The position numbers and the translations under genes were made by a program. The notes beneath the pieces are model-generated. The model saw only the letters and a list, made by a program, of their open reading frames with translations, was not told where the DNA came from and made no database searches. DNA of 64,000 nt, taken from contig JBBING010000005.1 in the NCBI GenBank assembly GCA_037444005.1, positions 1 through 64,000 of the forward strand. The letters are read 5' to 3'. Source of the stretch: DATLZC01 sp037444005 (lineage in GTDB: Bacteria > Chloroflexota > Dehalococcoidia > DSTF01 > JACRBR01). Shown here piece after piece: positions 34,839 to 43,586 of the stretch; positions within the stretch are counted from its first letter, which is position 1, and the number at the start of each line of letters is the position of its first letter.

Positions 34839-35363
34839 ATGAGCGCCGTCGTCGCGATGCCGTCGCCCTCCCGAATCGCCCGCAGGCGAGTGGCCGACGC
34901 CGGGCTCCCCCTCGCCGCTGGCGTGGCGGGCGCCGCGGGCCTGATCGGCCTGTATCTGGGCATCGTCACCTGGGCGCAAGGGTTCGCCCACGCGCGGGAG
35001 CTCCTCTGGGGCGACCGCTACTTCGTCGCCGCCATCGCGGTGGGATTCGGGACGCAGGTCGCGCTGTACACGTGGCTCCGCCGCATGGCGAGCCGCGCCC
35101 GCGTCGTCGGCGCCGCAGGCGTGACCGCAGTCGGCGCGGGGTCGTCGACGGCGGCCATGGTGGCGTGCTGCGCCCATCATGCGACCGACGTCTTGCCACT
35201 GGTGGGGCTCTCGGCGGCGGCCGTGTTCCTGAACGACTACCGGCTTCCCATCATGGCCGTCGGTCTCGCGACCAACGCCGTCGGCGTCGCGGCGCTTCTG
35301 CGCCTGGCTCTGCGGGAGCGGGCTCGTCTGGCGGAGGCGCGAGGCGGATGCGAGGTGGCGTGA
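34839..35363 (+). CDS. Polytopic membrane protein with CCxHH motif
   Basis: The 174-residue protein has four to five predicted membrane helices. In the third (about residue 107) lies MVACCAHHATDVLPLVGLSA, with adjacent Cys and His that could form an intramembrane metal site. The family is not named with confidence. It begins 13 nt after the PCYCGC gene and its stop overlaps the next ATG. Position suggests it is the membrane partner, perhaps a transporter, of the exported Cys-rich proteins. Confidence 0.7.
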   Translation: MSAVVAMPSPSRIARRRVADAGLPLAAGVAGAAGLIGLYLGIVTWAQGFAHARELLWGDRYFVAAIAVGFGTQVALYTWLRRMASRARVVGAAGVTAVGAGSSTAAMVACCAHHATDVLPLVGLSAAAVFLNDYRLPIMAVGLATNAVGVAALLRLALRERARLAEARGGCEVA

Positions 35364-35848
35364 TGCTGCGAGGGGCCGCGGTGGCTGTGGCGGTCCTGGC
35401 CATCGTCGCGACCGTCGCTTGCGGGGGAAGCGACGGCGCCCCGGCCGGCCCGTCTGACGAAGCGTCGCTGACGGTGCGCGACGACGGCGCGGGCGGGGTC
35501 ACCGTCCAGGCGACCTGGGTGACGCCGGCGCACCTCGAAGCGAGCGACGACCTGGAGGAGATCGCCGCTTCGTACGCGGGCCGCGATGTGGCGCTCGTTC
35601 ACTTGAAGCTGGACACCCACTCGGTGGACCTCTCGAACGTCGATCTCGCAGCGCAGGCGGAACTCGACGTCGGCGCCACCTCGCAGCGGCCGCTGGCGTA
35701 TCATGCCCTCTCCGGCGCGGGACACCACGTGGACGGGGTGCTCGTTTTCGAAGCGCCCCCTTCGGGCGCGGCGACGACGCTCGTCGTCCGCGATGTGGCC
35801 GGCGTGCCCGTGCGCCGGCTCGCGTGGACAGCGCTTCCCTTCGACTGA
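35363..35848 (+). CDS. Lipoprotein of the selenoprotein-candidate cluster
   Basis: The 161-residue protein has a signal peptide with lipobox ending at Cys20 (ATVAC), a mature beta-rich domain containing VTVQATWVTPAHLEA and later DTHSVDLSNVDL, and no recognised family. A GHHVDGVLVFEAP segment may be a ligand loop. Its ATG overlaps the previous stop (TGATG). It ends the four-gene operon; a strong terminator follows at 35957-35985. Confidence 0.75.
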   Translation: MLRGAAVAVAVLAIVATVACGGSDGAPAGPSDEASLTVRDDGAGGVTVQATWVTPAHLEASDDLEEIAASYAGRDVALVHLKLDTHSVDLSNVDLAAQAELDVGATSQRPLAYHALSGAGHHVDGVLVFEAPPSGAATTLVVRDVAGVPVRRLAWTALPFD

Positions 35849-35956
35849 CCGCACGACGGTGGCGCCCGCTGCCGAGGAGGCGCTGCGCAGGAAGGCGATG
35901 CGCGGCGGAGGATATTCAGCTCTGCCGCCCCCATTCACCGGAACACTAGGGAAAGC

Positions 35957-35985
35957 GAGAGGTGGCGCTTCGTGCGCCACCTCTC
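35957..35985. terminator. Strong bidirectional terminator
   Basis: A perfect 12-bp stem (GAGAGGTGGCGC with GCGCCACCTCTC) and 5-nt loop between convergent genes, followed by ATTACG on the plus strand. Confidence 0.8.
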
Positions 35986-36008
35986 ATTACGTGCCGGTCC
36001 GTTCGACC

Positions 36009-37073
36009 TTACCGGTGCGCGCGCCTGCGATATGCGACAGCTAAACCTGTCAGCGCGACGGCACCTGCCGAAACGAGGAATAGAGGGAGGAAGACGTTTT
36101 CGGACCTGCTTGTTCCCTTTAGCCCCGTCCTCGGCGGTGAGACGATGCCCGAAGGCGGCGACACCACGACGCCCGCGACTGCGGCAGTGGGTGACGGGGC
36201 AGGCGCAGTCGGCGTGGCTGTGGGTGGCACGGGCGTCTGCGTCGGTGACAGCGTGGGTGAGGCCGTCGGCGTGGCCGTGCGCAGCCTGGGCGCCGGCTGT
36301 CCCGACGACACGACGACCTGGGCTCCGCCCAGCGCCGCGGCTTCGCCCGCGTTTTCTTCATCCTCGCCTACCGTGGCCAGAACCTTGAGAAAGCTAGGGA
36401 ACGTTGTATAGGTGTCGTGCCAGCAGCACACATCGAGGTCGTCGGTGACACCAACCGCGAGGCCGTCGGCGGTGGGGATAATGTCTTCGTAACTGAGGTC
36501 GATCTCCACCGTAAACCCGCCGATTCCCCCGAGGTAGGCGTACGGGGCTTCTAACCCGCTCTGAGAGAAGCCCAACAGCCCCCCGCCGCTATTGATGAAG
36601 GTGGCGATGTCCGGGCCGCGCGCAGCTAGGGCGTCGTTCTCTTCCTCGGTCAGGCCTCCGCTGCTCGTCTCCTCTTCTGAACTGACGACGGCGAGCATCG
36701 CGAAGCCAGCGAACGACTGGCTCGAGATGTTGGCGGCGTTCACGTAAGTGACCGTTATACTCAGGTCCGACGCGATCTGATCCCAGAACGCCGTGACATC
36801 GTCATCAGGGTCCTTACCACCGCCAATCACGAGGACGCCCGACCCTCCATTTGAGACTTCGGCGAGGATGCTTGTGACGACGTCCTCGTATACTTCAATG
36901 GGTCCGTGACCGTCGACCCCGCCGTCCTCCGCATCGATCCCCATGAGCACCACGGGGCCTCCGGAAGCGGCGGCCGTGGGCGGGGCTATCGCCACGAATG
37001 CGCCGCCTGCTAGGAGGAGGGCGAGCAAGACGAATAGCCCCTTGTGGGCCAGTGAATGGCTGTTGGGATTCAT
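36009..37073 (-). CDS. Secreted surface protein with C-terminal membrane anchor
   Basis: The 354-residue protein has a signal peptide (hydrophobic residues 12-30), a globular part beginning VVLMGIDAEDGGVDGHGP with an alternating GVLVIGGG and LLGFSQSG pattern reminiscent of class I amidotransferase-like folds, a Thr/Pro linker (about 265-310), then PPRTG, a membrane helix and RRR. This order resembles surface proteins anchored by sorting. No function is known. The gene is visibly less GC-rich than its neighbours, possibly acquired. It may be sensed metal- or ligand-binding through DVCCWHD. Confidence 0.7.
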   Translation of the reverse strand: MNPNSHSLAHKGLFVLLALLLAGGAFVAIAPPTAAASGGPVVLMGIDAEDGGVDGHGPIEVYEDVVTSILAEVSNGGSGVLVIGGGKDPDDDVTAFWDQIASDLSITVTYVNAANISSQSFAGFAMLAVVSSEEETSSGGLTEEENDALAARGPDIATFINSGGGLLGFSQSGLEAPYAYLGGIGGFTVEIDLSYEDIIPTADGLAVGVTDDLDVCCWHDTYTTFPSFLKVLATVGEDEENAGEAAALGGAQVVVSSGQPAPRLRTATPTASPTLSPTQTPVPPTATPTAPAPSPTAAVAGVVVSPPSGIVSPPRTGLKGTSRSENVFLPLFLVSAGAVALTGLAVAYRRRAHR

Positions 37074-37161
37074 GGGCGCGCCTTTCTGAATAGGGGGACC
37101 GCCGGGGGCAGTTGCGGTACCATACCCCGTTCACGTGGAAAATGTCAAGGCGTCTGCGAAC

Positions 37162-37182
37162 GCGAATGTGTAGCACATTCGC
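37162..37182. repeat. Perfect 9-bp inverted repeat in cydB/surface-gene gap
   Basis: GCGAATGTG and CACATTCGC flank TAG. It lies upstream of the surface-protein gene and downstream of cydB, so it could be an operator or a terminator. The surrounding gap (37074-37257) is lower in GC than usual. Confidence 0.5.
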
Positions 37183-37257
37183 TCATCTCTACTTCGTGTC
37201 AGAACGTCGTCAGTGCCGTAAATCGCGGTTGATGGCCTCGAGTGGCGCTGGGCCGCT

Positions 37258-38277
37258 TCAGTGTCCGCCGGGGGCCGCTTCGGGGCCGCCGGTCTGCTCG
37301 CTGAACGTCCGGTACAGCAGCACGAGGCTCGGAACGAGGATCAGCGCGCCCACCGGCAAGGGGATGAGGAACGCGCGGATGGTGGCGTCGCCTGCGGCGA
37401 CGTCGGAGATGCGCAGGTCGGGCAGAATGAAGTACGGATACTGCACGGCGCCCCAGGCGGCGATCACGAGCGCCACGGTGCCCGCCGCCACGGGAGGCGC
37501 CAGTGGCCACCACCGGTTCCAGAGAACCCCCAGCGACGACAGCCCGCCGAGCACGGCCAGCCCCATGATGGTCAGCGGGGCGGGCGCCACCATCCGGTCC
37601 CAGAACGCGTCCGCGTCGAGATAGGCCACCGGAATGGCGACGCTCGTGAGCGCCCCGAGGACGAGACTCGCGCCGAGGGCCCGCCGCCGGAAATCCTCGC
37701 GCAGGTCGCCGCTCGTCCGCGTCGTCATGTAGCTGGCCGTGAGGAAGGCGCACATGGCGACGGCGATGAGCCCGCACACGATGGCGAACGGCCGCAGCCA
37801 CGGCTCGTACAGCCCCGAGGTCACGACGCCCTCCTCGATGGTGATGTGTCCCCCGGCCACGGCGCCCAGCGCCATTCCCATCGTGAGCGGCGTAATGAGG
37901 CTGGCGACGGAGAACACGAGCCCCGTCGCGGGCAGTCGAGGTCCTCCTCCGTACGCGAAGTGCCGGAACGCGAAGGCGGCGCCCCGGAACGTGATGCCCA
38001 CGAGCGCGATGACCAGCGGCACGGGGAGCGCCGTGAACAGGTCCGAGAACGCCGGCGGGAAGTTCACGAACAAGGTGACCACGACCAGGATGAGCCAGAT
38101 GTGGTTGGTCTCCCAGACGGGGCCCATGGCCCGAAAGATGGCCTCGCGCTGCTCGGCGGAGCGGGGACCGGACGCCAACGCGGTCCAGACGCCGCCGCCG
38201 AAGTCGGCGCCGCCGAACATGGCGTACATGATGAGCCCGACGAGCACGACGCCCGCTGCCAGATTCTCAAGCGACAC
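37258..38277 (-). CDS. cydB: Cytochrome bd oxidase subunit II
   Basis: The 339-residue polytopic subunit has an N-terminal FGGADFGGGVWTAL and a GPVWETNHIWLILVVV segment typical of CydB. Together with CydA it reduces O2 at the quinol oxidase, with high oxygen affinity in many cases. The start overlaps the cydA stop by 11 bp. No cydX or cydDC genes are visible. Confidence 0.95.
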   Translation of the reverse strand: MSLENLAAGVVLVGLIMYAMFGGADFGGGVWTALASGPRSAEQREAIFRAMGPVWETNHIWLILVVVTLFVNFPPAFSDLFTALPVPLVIALVGITFRGAAFAFRHFAYGGGPRLPATGLVFSVASLITPLTMGMALGAVAGGHITIEEGVVTSGLYEPWLRPFAIVCGLIAVAMCAFLTASYMTTRTSGDLREDFRRRALGASLVLGALTSVAIPVAYLDADAFWDRMVAPAPLTIMGLAVLGGLSSLGVLWNRWWPLAPPVAAGTVALVIAAWGAVQYPYFILPDLRISDVAAGDATIRAFLIPLPVGALILVPSLVLLYRTFSEQTGGPEAAPGGH

Positions 38278-39598
38278 CGTGCGCCTCCCCGAGGCCGGCC
38301 ATGCGGGCCGCGCGCCCGTTCTCGCGTAGCAGGATGAGCCCCAGACCGATCGTCAGCGCCACGTACACCAGCGTGAACACGAGGAACACGATCCCGATGC
38401 CCTCGCGAGGCGTCGCCGCCGCCTCCACGCGCATGAGCCGGTAAATGATCCAGGGCTGCCGGCCGAACTCGGTGACGAACCAACCGGCCTCGAGCGCGAC
38501 GAAGCCCAGCGGCCCTGTGGCCAGCAGCGCCCACAGCAGCGGGCGCCCGGGATCGATTCGCCGCTTCCACCACGCGGTGCCCCAGAACCAGACCGAGACG
38601 AACAACATGAAGAACCCGATGCCGACCATCGTCTGGAACGAGTAGTGGACGATACGGACATCGGGGATCGCGTCCTGCGGGAAACTGTTCAGCCCGCGGA
38701 TCTCGGCGTCGACGTCCTCGAACGCGAGGAAACTCGCCAGCTTGGGGATTTCGATGGCCCAGCGGACGGTGCGGTCCTCGGGGTCGGGGATGCCGCCGAT
38801 ACGGAGGGGCGCCCCCCGCTCCGTTTCGAACTGCGCCTCCATGGCCGCGAATTTTTCCGGCTGCTGATGCGCCAGGAAGCGCGCACTCAGGTCGCCGGTC
38901 ACGATCTGCAGGGGCGCCGCCACGGCCGCCACCGCCAGGGCGATAGAGAGCGCCTTCCGGTTGTACGAGGAGCGGTCGCCCCGCAGCAGGGCGAAGGCGT
39001 AGACGGCGGCGACGGCGAAGCCGGTGACCGAATACGACGGCAGCGTGCCGTGGACGACCTGGTACGGCATCGCGTCGTTGAACATCGCCGCCAGCGGGTC
39101 GACGTTCACCGCCTTCTCCGCCACCACCTCGAACCCTTCGGGCTGGTTCATCCAGGCGTTGGCGGAGATGACGAAGAATGCCGAAAGGGCGGAGCTCACG
39201 GCCATTGGCACCGTGCACAACCAGTGCGCGCGCGGCGAGAGCCGGTCCCAGCCGTACAGGTACAGCCCGAGAAAGATGGCCTCGGTGAAGAACGCGAACC
39301 CCTCCAGGGCGAAGGGCAAGCCGATGATCGCGCCCGAGAACTCCATCCATGTGGGCCAGAGAAGCCCGAATTCGAACGAGAGGATGGTGCCTGACACGGC
39401 GCCGACGGCGAAGAGCACCGCGGCCACGCGTGACCATCGGCGCGCCATCTCGCGGTAGTGGGCGTCGCCAGTGCGGAGCCAGAGTCCCTCGGCGATGAAG
39501 AGGAGCAGCGGGAGCCCGATGCCCAGCGCGGCGAAGACGATATGAAACGCCAGCGACACGCCCATGAGGGCGCGCGCGGAGGTGACGGTGTCGAACAT
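38267..39598 (-). CDS. cydA: Cytochrome bd oxidase subunit I
   Basis: The 443-residue quinol oxidase subunit I has an N-terminal heme ligand region (SLAFHIVFAALG), GWFVTEFGRQPWII (CydA signature), and a short Q-loop (GDLSARFLAHQQPEK), as in the CioA-like class. ATG 39598 has AGGGAA upstream at proper spacing, preferred over ATG 39616. A promoter lies at 39651-39679. Confidence 0.96.
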   Translation of the reverse strand: MFDTVTSARALMGVSLAFHIVFAALGIGLPLLLFIAEGLWLRTGDAHYREMARRWSRVAAVLFAVGAVSGTILSFEFGLLWPTWMEFSGAIIGLPFALEGFAFFTEAIFLGLYLYGWDRLSPRAHWLCTVPMAVSSALSAFFVISANAWMNQPEGFEVVAEKAVNVDPLAAMFNDAMPYQVVHGTLPSYSVTGFAVAAVYAFALLRGDRSSYNRKALSIALAVAAVAAPLQIVTGDLSARFLAHQQPEKFAAMEAQFETERGAPLRIGGIPDPEDRTVRWAIEIPKLASFLAFEDVDAEIRGLNSFPQDAIPDVRIVHYSFQTMVGIGFFMLFVSVWFWGTAWWKRRIDPGRPLLWALLATGPLGFVALEAGWFVTEFGRQPWIIYRLMRVEAAATPREGIGIVFLVFTLVYVALTIGLGLILLRENGRAARMAGLGEAHGVA

Positions 39599-39650
39599 CG
39601 GCGCTTCCCTCGACATCCCGGGCGCGGGCCGCGTCCTGCGCTTCGGCGTC

Positions 39651-39679
39651 AGTCTACGCCGTTCGCGGGTCTTCGTGAA
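39651..39679 (-). promoter_or_regulatory. Putative cydAB promoter
   Basis: Reading the minus strand, TTCACG, a 17-nt spacer and TAGACT. The predicted start is about 47 nt before the cydA ATG. Confidence 0.5.
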
Positions 39680-39712
39680 GTGCCAGCGATCGGACGCGGC
39701 TGTGGACGGCGG

Positions 39713-42496
39713 TCAGGCGGCGCGGCGTCTCGACCGCATGCCGGAGGGGGCGCTGGCGAGGAGCTCTTCGACGGCCGGAGGCTCGAGCGGTTTGGCGAAG
39801 AGGTAGCCCTGGCCCAGGCCGCAGCTCATGCGCCGCAGCCGCGACAGTTGCGCTTCGCGCTCGATGCCCTCGGCGACGAGCTCGAGGTCGAACATCTTGC
39901 CCAGGCGGACGATGACCTGCGCGATCTCGCGGTCGCTCGCCTGCTCGCCGAGGTCGTCGATGAACGCCTTGTCGATCTTGAGGAAGTCGAACGGGAACTC
40001 GCGCAGGCAGTTGAGCGAGGAGTAGCCGGTGCCGAAGTCGTCGACGGCGAGCCTCACGCCGAGGTCCTTGAGCTCCCGGACGGCGCTGAGCATGCCCGCC
40101 ATATCGCGCATGACGGCGCTTTCCGTAAGTTCGAGGATGAGCGCGTCGGGCGGAAGGCCGGTCTCCCGGAGCACGCGGGCCACGTCCCCCACGAAGCCCG
40201 CGTGGTGGAGCTGACGGGCCGAGACGTTGACGCTCATGGCCCAGGGCCCGCTGTCGGGGTACGCTTGCCGCCACCGCGCCGCCTGGGCGCACGCCTCGGA
40301 TAGCACCCAGTGGCCCAGCGGTACGATGAGCCCGCTCTCTTCGGCCAACGGGATGAACTCGAGTGGGGGCACCATCCCACGGTCGGGGTGTCGCCAGCGC
40401 ACCAGCGCTTCGAAGCCGAAGAGGCCGCCCTTCTTGAGGGACATGATGGGCTGGTAGTGCACCACGAATTCGCCGCGCTCGACGGCGCGCCGCAGGTCAG
40501 CCAGCAGCTCGAGCCGGTGCAACATCGACGCCTGCATCGCCTCCTCGAACACTTGGAAGCGGCCTTTGCCGTGCGCCTTCGCGGCGTACATCGCGGTGTC
40601 CGCTTCCTGCATCAGCGTCTCGGCGTCCGCGCGCCGCTTTCCCGCTTCCGCGTAGGCGATGCCGATGCTCGCCCGGACCAGCACTTCGTTGTCCGCCAGC
40701 GTGAACGGCGCCCGCAGAGCCTGCAGGATGCGGTCCGCGACCACCGCCGCCTCGTCGAGGTCGTGCAGGTCTTCGAGCAGGACCGCGAATTCGTCGCCTC
40801 CGAGCCGCGCGACGGTATCCACCGAACGCAGGCACCCTTGCACCCGTTCGGCGACATCGGTGAGAAGCCGGTCTCCCGCCGAATGGCCGAGGCTGTCGTT
40901 GACGCGCTTGAAGTCGTCCAGGTCCATGAAGAGCAGCGCCAGCGCTCCCCCGGCCCGTTCGAGGCGGAGGAGGGCGTGCTCCAGCCGGTCGATGAACCGG
41001 CGCCGGTTGGCAAGGCGGGTGAGCGGGTCGTGCAGGGCCTGATGCTGCAATTGCAGCTCGAGCAGCTTGCGCTCCGTGACGTCGCGCCCGTTCAGGACGA
41101 TGCCGTCGATGGCGGGATTGTCGCGCAGGTCCGCTCCCGTGAACTCGATGTGCCGCCAGCTCCCGTCGATGCGGCGCAGGCGGATCTCGGCGGCGACCGC
41201 TTCCCGGGGCCGCTCCATCATCTCCTGGACGGCCGCGCGCAGACGCTCGGCGTCGTCAGGATGCACCGCCTCCATGATGGTGTGGCCGACGACGGCCTCG
41301 GGGTCGTAGCCCAGGATGCGGGCCGACGACGGGCTCTGGTACCGGACGGTGGTGTCGGGATCGATGACGGTGATGAGGTCGCACGCGTTCTGCACGAGAG
41401 AGCGGAACCACTCCTCGCGCCGGTGAATCTCCTCTCGCGACTCGAGCAGCTCCTGGTAGAGGCGCAACCCTTTGATCACGGTCGCGGCCTGCGAGACCAA
41501 CGCCTGGAGGAACTCGACCTCGCTCTTGTCGAAGGCGTGCGGCGTGCACGCCGAGAGACTGACGGCCCCGAGCACCTCGTTCTGGAAGACGATGGGGAAG
41601 ACGCCCGTCGAGACGATGTGCGCCCGCTCGTAGAACTTGCGCAGGGCGCTGGGGTCGCCCGCGGTCACGAACATCGACCGCTCGCTCCAGGCGGCGTCGT
41701 CGTTGACGTCAGGCATGAGCAGGGGCCGGCCCGAGCGCGCCAGGGCGACGCCCAGCCGCGGCGTGCCGGGCGGCGGCTGGTCGAACCGCTGCTCTTTGAT
41801 GCTGGCTGCGACGGCCGTGTCGGAGTACCGCGCCAGGTTGATGGCGCGTTCGACGACCTCGTCGCCCGCGGCGTTGTACAGGTCGACCATGGCCCAGTCG
41901 AAGCCCGCCGCTTTGGCCAGCGCCGTCGCCAGGGCCGTGAGCACGTCGTCGCCTTCGTGCGAGCGGCTGAAGACGTCGGCGACGTTGGCGAGCGCCTCGA
42001 GCTGCCGGCGGTGACGCGCGCGGCGCTGTTCGTCGTAGACGTTGTTCACCAGGTGGGCGAGGGTGGGCCGCGCCGCCTCCACGAAGGCGATCTGCGTCCG
42101 GGTCAGGCCGCGAGGCCACGGTCCGCGTGCCACCAGCAGGTCCGAGTTGCTCTCCTCTCCGGGGAGGATCGCCGTGAGATGGGTCGTGGGCCTCCCGGGC
42201 GCGGCGGGACCGCCCCGCACGACGATGCGGTCGACGGCGTCGAATGTCCCGACGGCGACGTCGGGATGGGTCGCCAGGTCGCGCCAGAGGAGCCAGTAGC
42301 CCTTTTGCTTGATCTCGTAGGTCTTGGGATCACAATCGCAGCCCACGCGGATGAACGCGGGGTCGCCCGCACGGAGGACGTAGGTATCGCTCGCGTTCAG
42401 CGCCTCGCCGACCAGCGCGCAGGCCGCGAGGATATCGTCCTCGGTAGGCCGCGGACGGGTGCAGATGCGGCTGAGCTCTTGCAGTGTTCGGAGCAT
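39713..42496 (-). CDS. GAF-PAS-GGDEF-EAL cyclic-di-GMP signalling protein
   Basis: The 927-residue protein has an N-terminal uncertain sensor region (to about 150), a GAF domain (about 160-330), a PAS domain (about 345-470, with PSSARILGYDPEAVVGHT), a GGDEF domain with intact RLGGDEFAVL (near 565), and an EAL domain with FEALVRW near 695 and later DDFGTGYSS. Both catalytic signatures are intact, so it could make and break c-di-GMP, though one activity often dominates. ATG 42496 is used; a longer frame extends through the tRNA genes and is not credible. Confidence 0.93.
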   Translation of the reverse strand: MLRTLQELSRICTRPRPTEDDILAACALVGEALNASDTYVLRAGDPAFIRVGCDCDPKTYEIKQKGYWLLWRDLATHPDVAVGTFDAVDRIVVRGGPAAPGRPTTHLTAILPGEESNSDLLVARGPWPRGLTRTQIAFVEAARPTLAHLVNNVYDEQRRARHRRQLEALANVADVFSRSHEGDDVLTALATALAKAAGFDWAMVDLYNAAGDEVVERAINLARYSDTAVAASIKEQRFDQPPPGTPRLGVALARSGRPLLMPDVNDDAAWSERSMFVTAGDPSALRKFYERAHIVSTGVFPIVFQNEVLGAVSLSACTPHAFDKSEVEFLQALVSQAATVIKGLRLYQELLESREEIHRREEWFRSLVQNACDLITVIDPDTTVRYQSPSSARILGYDPEAVVGHTIMEAVHPDDAERLRAAVQEMMERPREAVAAEIRLRRIDGSWRHIEFTGADLRDNPAIDGIVLNGRDVTERKLLELQLQHQALHDPLTRLANRRRFIDRLEHALLRLERAGGALALLFMDLDDFKRVNDSLGHSAGDRLLTDVAERVQGCLRSVDTVARLGGDEFAVLLEDLHDLDEAAVVADRILQALRAPFTLADNEVLVRASIGIAYAEAGKRRADAETLMQEADTAMYAAKAHGKGRFQVFEEAMQASMLHRLELLADLRRAVERGEFVVHYQPIMSLKKGGLFGFEALVRWRHPDRGMVPPLEFIPLAEESGLIVPLGHWVLSEACAQAARWRQAYPDSGPWAMSVNVSARQLHHAGFVGDVARVLRETGLPPDALILELTESAVMRDMAGMLSAVRELKDLGVRLAVDDFGTGYSSLNCLREFPFDFLKIDKAFIDDLGEQASDREIAQVIVRLGKMFDLELVAEGIEREAQLSRLRRMSCGLGQGYLFAKPLEPPAVEELLASAPSGMRSRRRAA

Positions 42497-42668
42497 GCGT
42501 GTCGACCGGAGGTTCCGCCTCCGCGTAAGTGTCGGCGCCGGGCGCCGGTGCGAGAGCCCGCGGGCCCGCCGCCGGGCGCGAAATCGGTCGAATCCCTGAT
42601 GCGAGCGCATCAGGAGTCGACGGGGCGTTGTCGCTGGAGACGCGCAGAAGGCTCGAGGAAACGAAGAC

Positions 42669-42686
42669 GCCGGCCCTGGGGCCGGC
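42669..42686 (-). terminator. Terminator after the tRNA genes
   Basis: GCCGGCC and GGCCGGC form a 7-bp stem with a 4-nt loop, followed on the minus strand by GTCTTCGTTTCC, just past the tRNA-Glu 3' end. Confidence 0.65.
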
Positions 42687-42700
42687 GGAGTGGTCGTGGT

Positions 42701-42777
42701 TGGTAGCGCATGCGGGATTCGAACCCGCGATCTCCGCCTTGAGAGGGCGGTGTCCTGGGCCACTAGACGAATGCGCC
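42701..42777 (-). tRNA. tRNA-Glu (CTC)
   Basis: The acceptor stem pairs GGCGCAT with ATGCGCT (one G-U), the T arm is GCGGGTTCGAATCCCGC, and the anticodon loop CTCTCAA gives anticodon CTC. CCA is encoded. Glutamyl-tRNA is also the substrate of HemA, encoded 9 kb away. Confidence 0.95.
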
Positions 42778-42817
42778 ACCTGCAGACCCCCGAAGGGGCC
42801 GGATGCACACGCTGAGT

Positions 42818-42891
42818 TGGCTGGGGAAGGAGGATTCGAACCCCCGCATACGGATCCAGAGTCCGCTGTCCTACCGCTAGACGATTCCCCA
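42818..42891 (-). tRNA. tRNA-Gln (CTG)
   Basis: Acceptor TGGGGAA pairs with TTCCCCA, discriminator G and encoded CCA. The anticodon loop CTCTGGA gives CTG. It lies upstream of tRNA-Glu in the same transcript. Confidence 0.94.
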
Positions 42892-42933
42892 GCGAGCCGC
42901 GAACAGCGCAGGCCGTCCGCGAGCGTCACGGGG

Positions 42934-42962
42934 ATTCTAGCAAAGCTCTCATGCCGCCGCAA
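42934..42962 (-). promoter_or_regulatory. Promoter of the tRNA-Gln/tRNA-Glu transcript
   Basis: On the minus strand TTGCGG, 17 nt and TAGAAT, about 40 nt before tRNA-Gln. Confidence 0.65.
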
Positions 42963-43052
42963 CGAACTTCCCCGGCGACGGAGGACGCCCCCCGCGGGTC
43001 CGCCGTTCCCCTGTGGGACCGGGCCGGCCACGGCGGCGCGGCTCCCCCTCTG

Positions 43053-43284
43053 CTGAAGGGCAGGCTTCAGCCTGCCCGTGGGGTCGTGTCCGTCTCGCCG
43101 GCCACGCTGAAGCGTGGCCTTCATGCTTGCCCCCAATCCCCTGAAGGGCAGGCTTCAGCCTGCCCGTGGCGTCGTGGTGTTTCGCCGGCCACGCTGCCTT
43201 GCTCCCAATCCCCCGAAGGGCAGGCTTTAGCCTGCCCGCGGGGTCGTGTCCGTCTCGCCGGCCACGCTGAAGCGTGGCCTTCAT
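43053..43284. repeat. Array of three palindromic repeat units
   Basis: A unit of about 72 bp occurs at 43053-43124, 43141-43198 (3' part lost) and 43213-43284. Each holds GGGCAGGCTTCAGCCTGCCC (third copy one mismatch) and, in the full copies, GGCCACGCTGAAGCGTGGCC. Both blocks are near-perfect palindromes, so each unit folds into two hairpins. The units are joined by short CCCAATCCC spacers. The rest of the 42892-43322 interval holds only the tRNA promoter. Confidence 0.85.
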
Positions 43285-43322
43285 CGGAACAGGGACGGGG
43301 TGCGTTCGTGGCGGGACGGGCG

Positions 43323-43583
43323 TCAGCGCCCCATCGCCCGGCGCAGGGCGTCGCGAAGCCGCCGCTCGCTGATGAGCGACGCGATGACCTCGCGGTACCC
43401 GTAGGCGATGACCGGCACGCGGTCGCCGTAGCGCGCCGCCAGCGCGGGATCGCGATCCACGTCGACTTCGCGAATCTGGAAGTCGAGCTCGGCCTGGAGC
43501 CGGCGGAGCATGGCGAGGGCTTCCTCACACAGGTGACAGCCCTGACGGGTGTACAGGGTGACCGTGCGCCGGGGCGGCTCCAC
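43323..43583 (-). CDS. Glutaredoxin-family protein
   Basis: An 86-residue thioredoxin-fold protein with the active motif CHLCE near residue 16 and the cis-Pro RVPVIAYG, resembling the small glutaredoxin-like/DUF836 group. GTG start. It starts 3 nt after lgt ends, so it closes the five-gene operon with M23 lipoprotein, tlpA, resB and lgt. A role in thiol balance with TlpA is inferred from position. Confidence 0.85.
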   Translation of the reverse strand: MEPPRRTVTLYTRQGCHLCEEALAMLRRLQAELDFQIREVDVDRDPALAARYGDRVPVIAYGYREVIASLISERRLRDALRRAMGR

Positions 43584-43586
43584 GGC

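Noticed and set aside
42497..42808. N-terminal extension of the GGDEF-EAL protein
   Set aside because: It would be read through tRNA-Glu and its terminator. The ATG at 42496 is sufficient.
43053..43284. CRISPR array
   Set aside because: Only three units, one truncated, with spacers of about 15 nt and two palindromes per unit. No cas genes.
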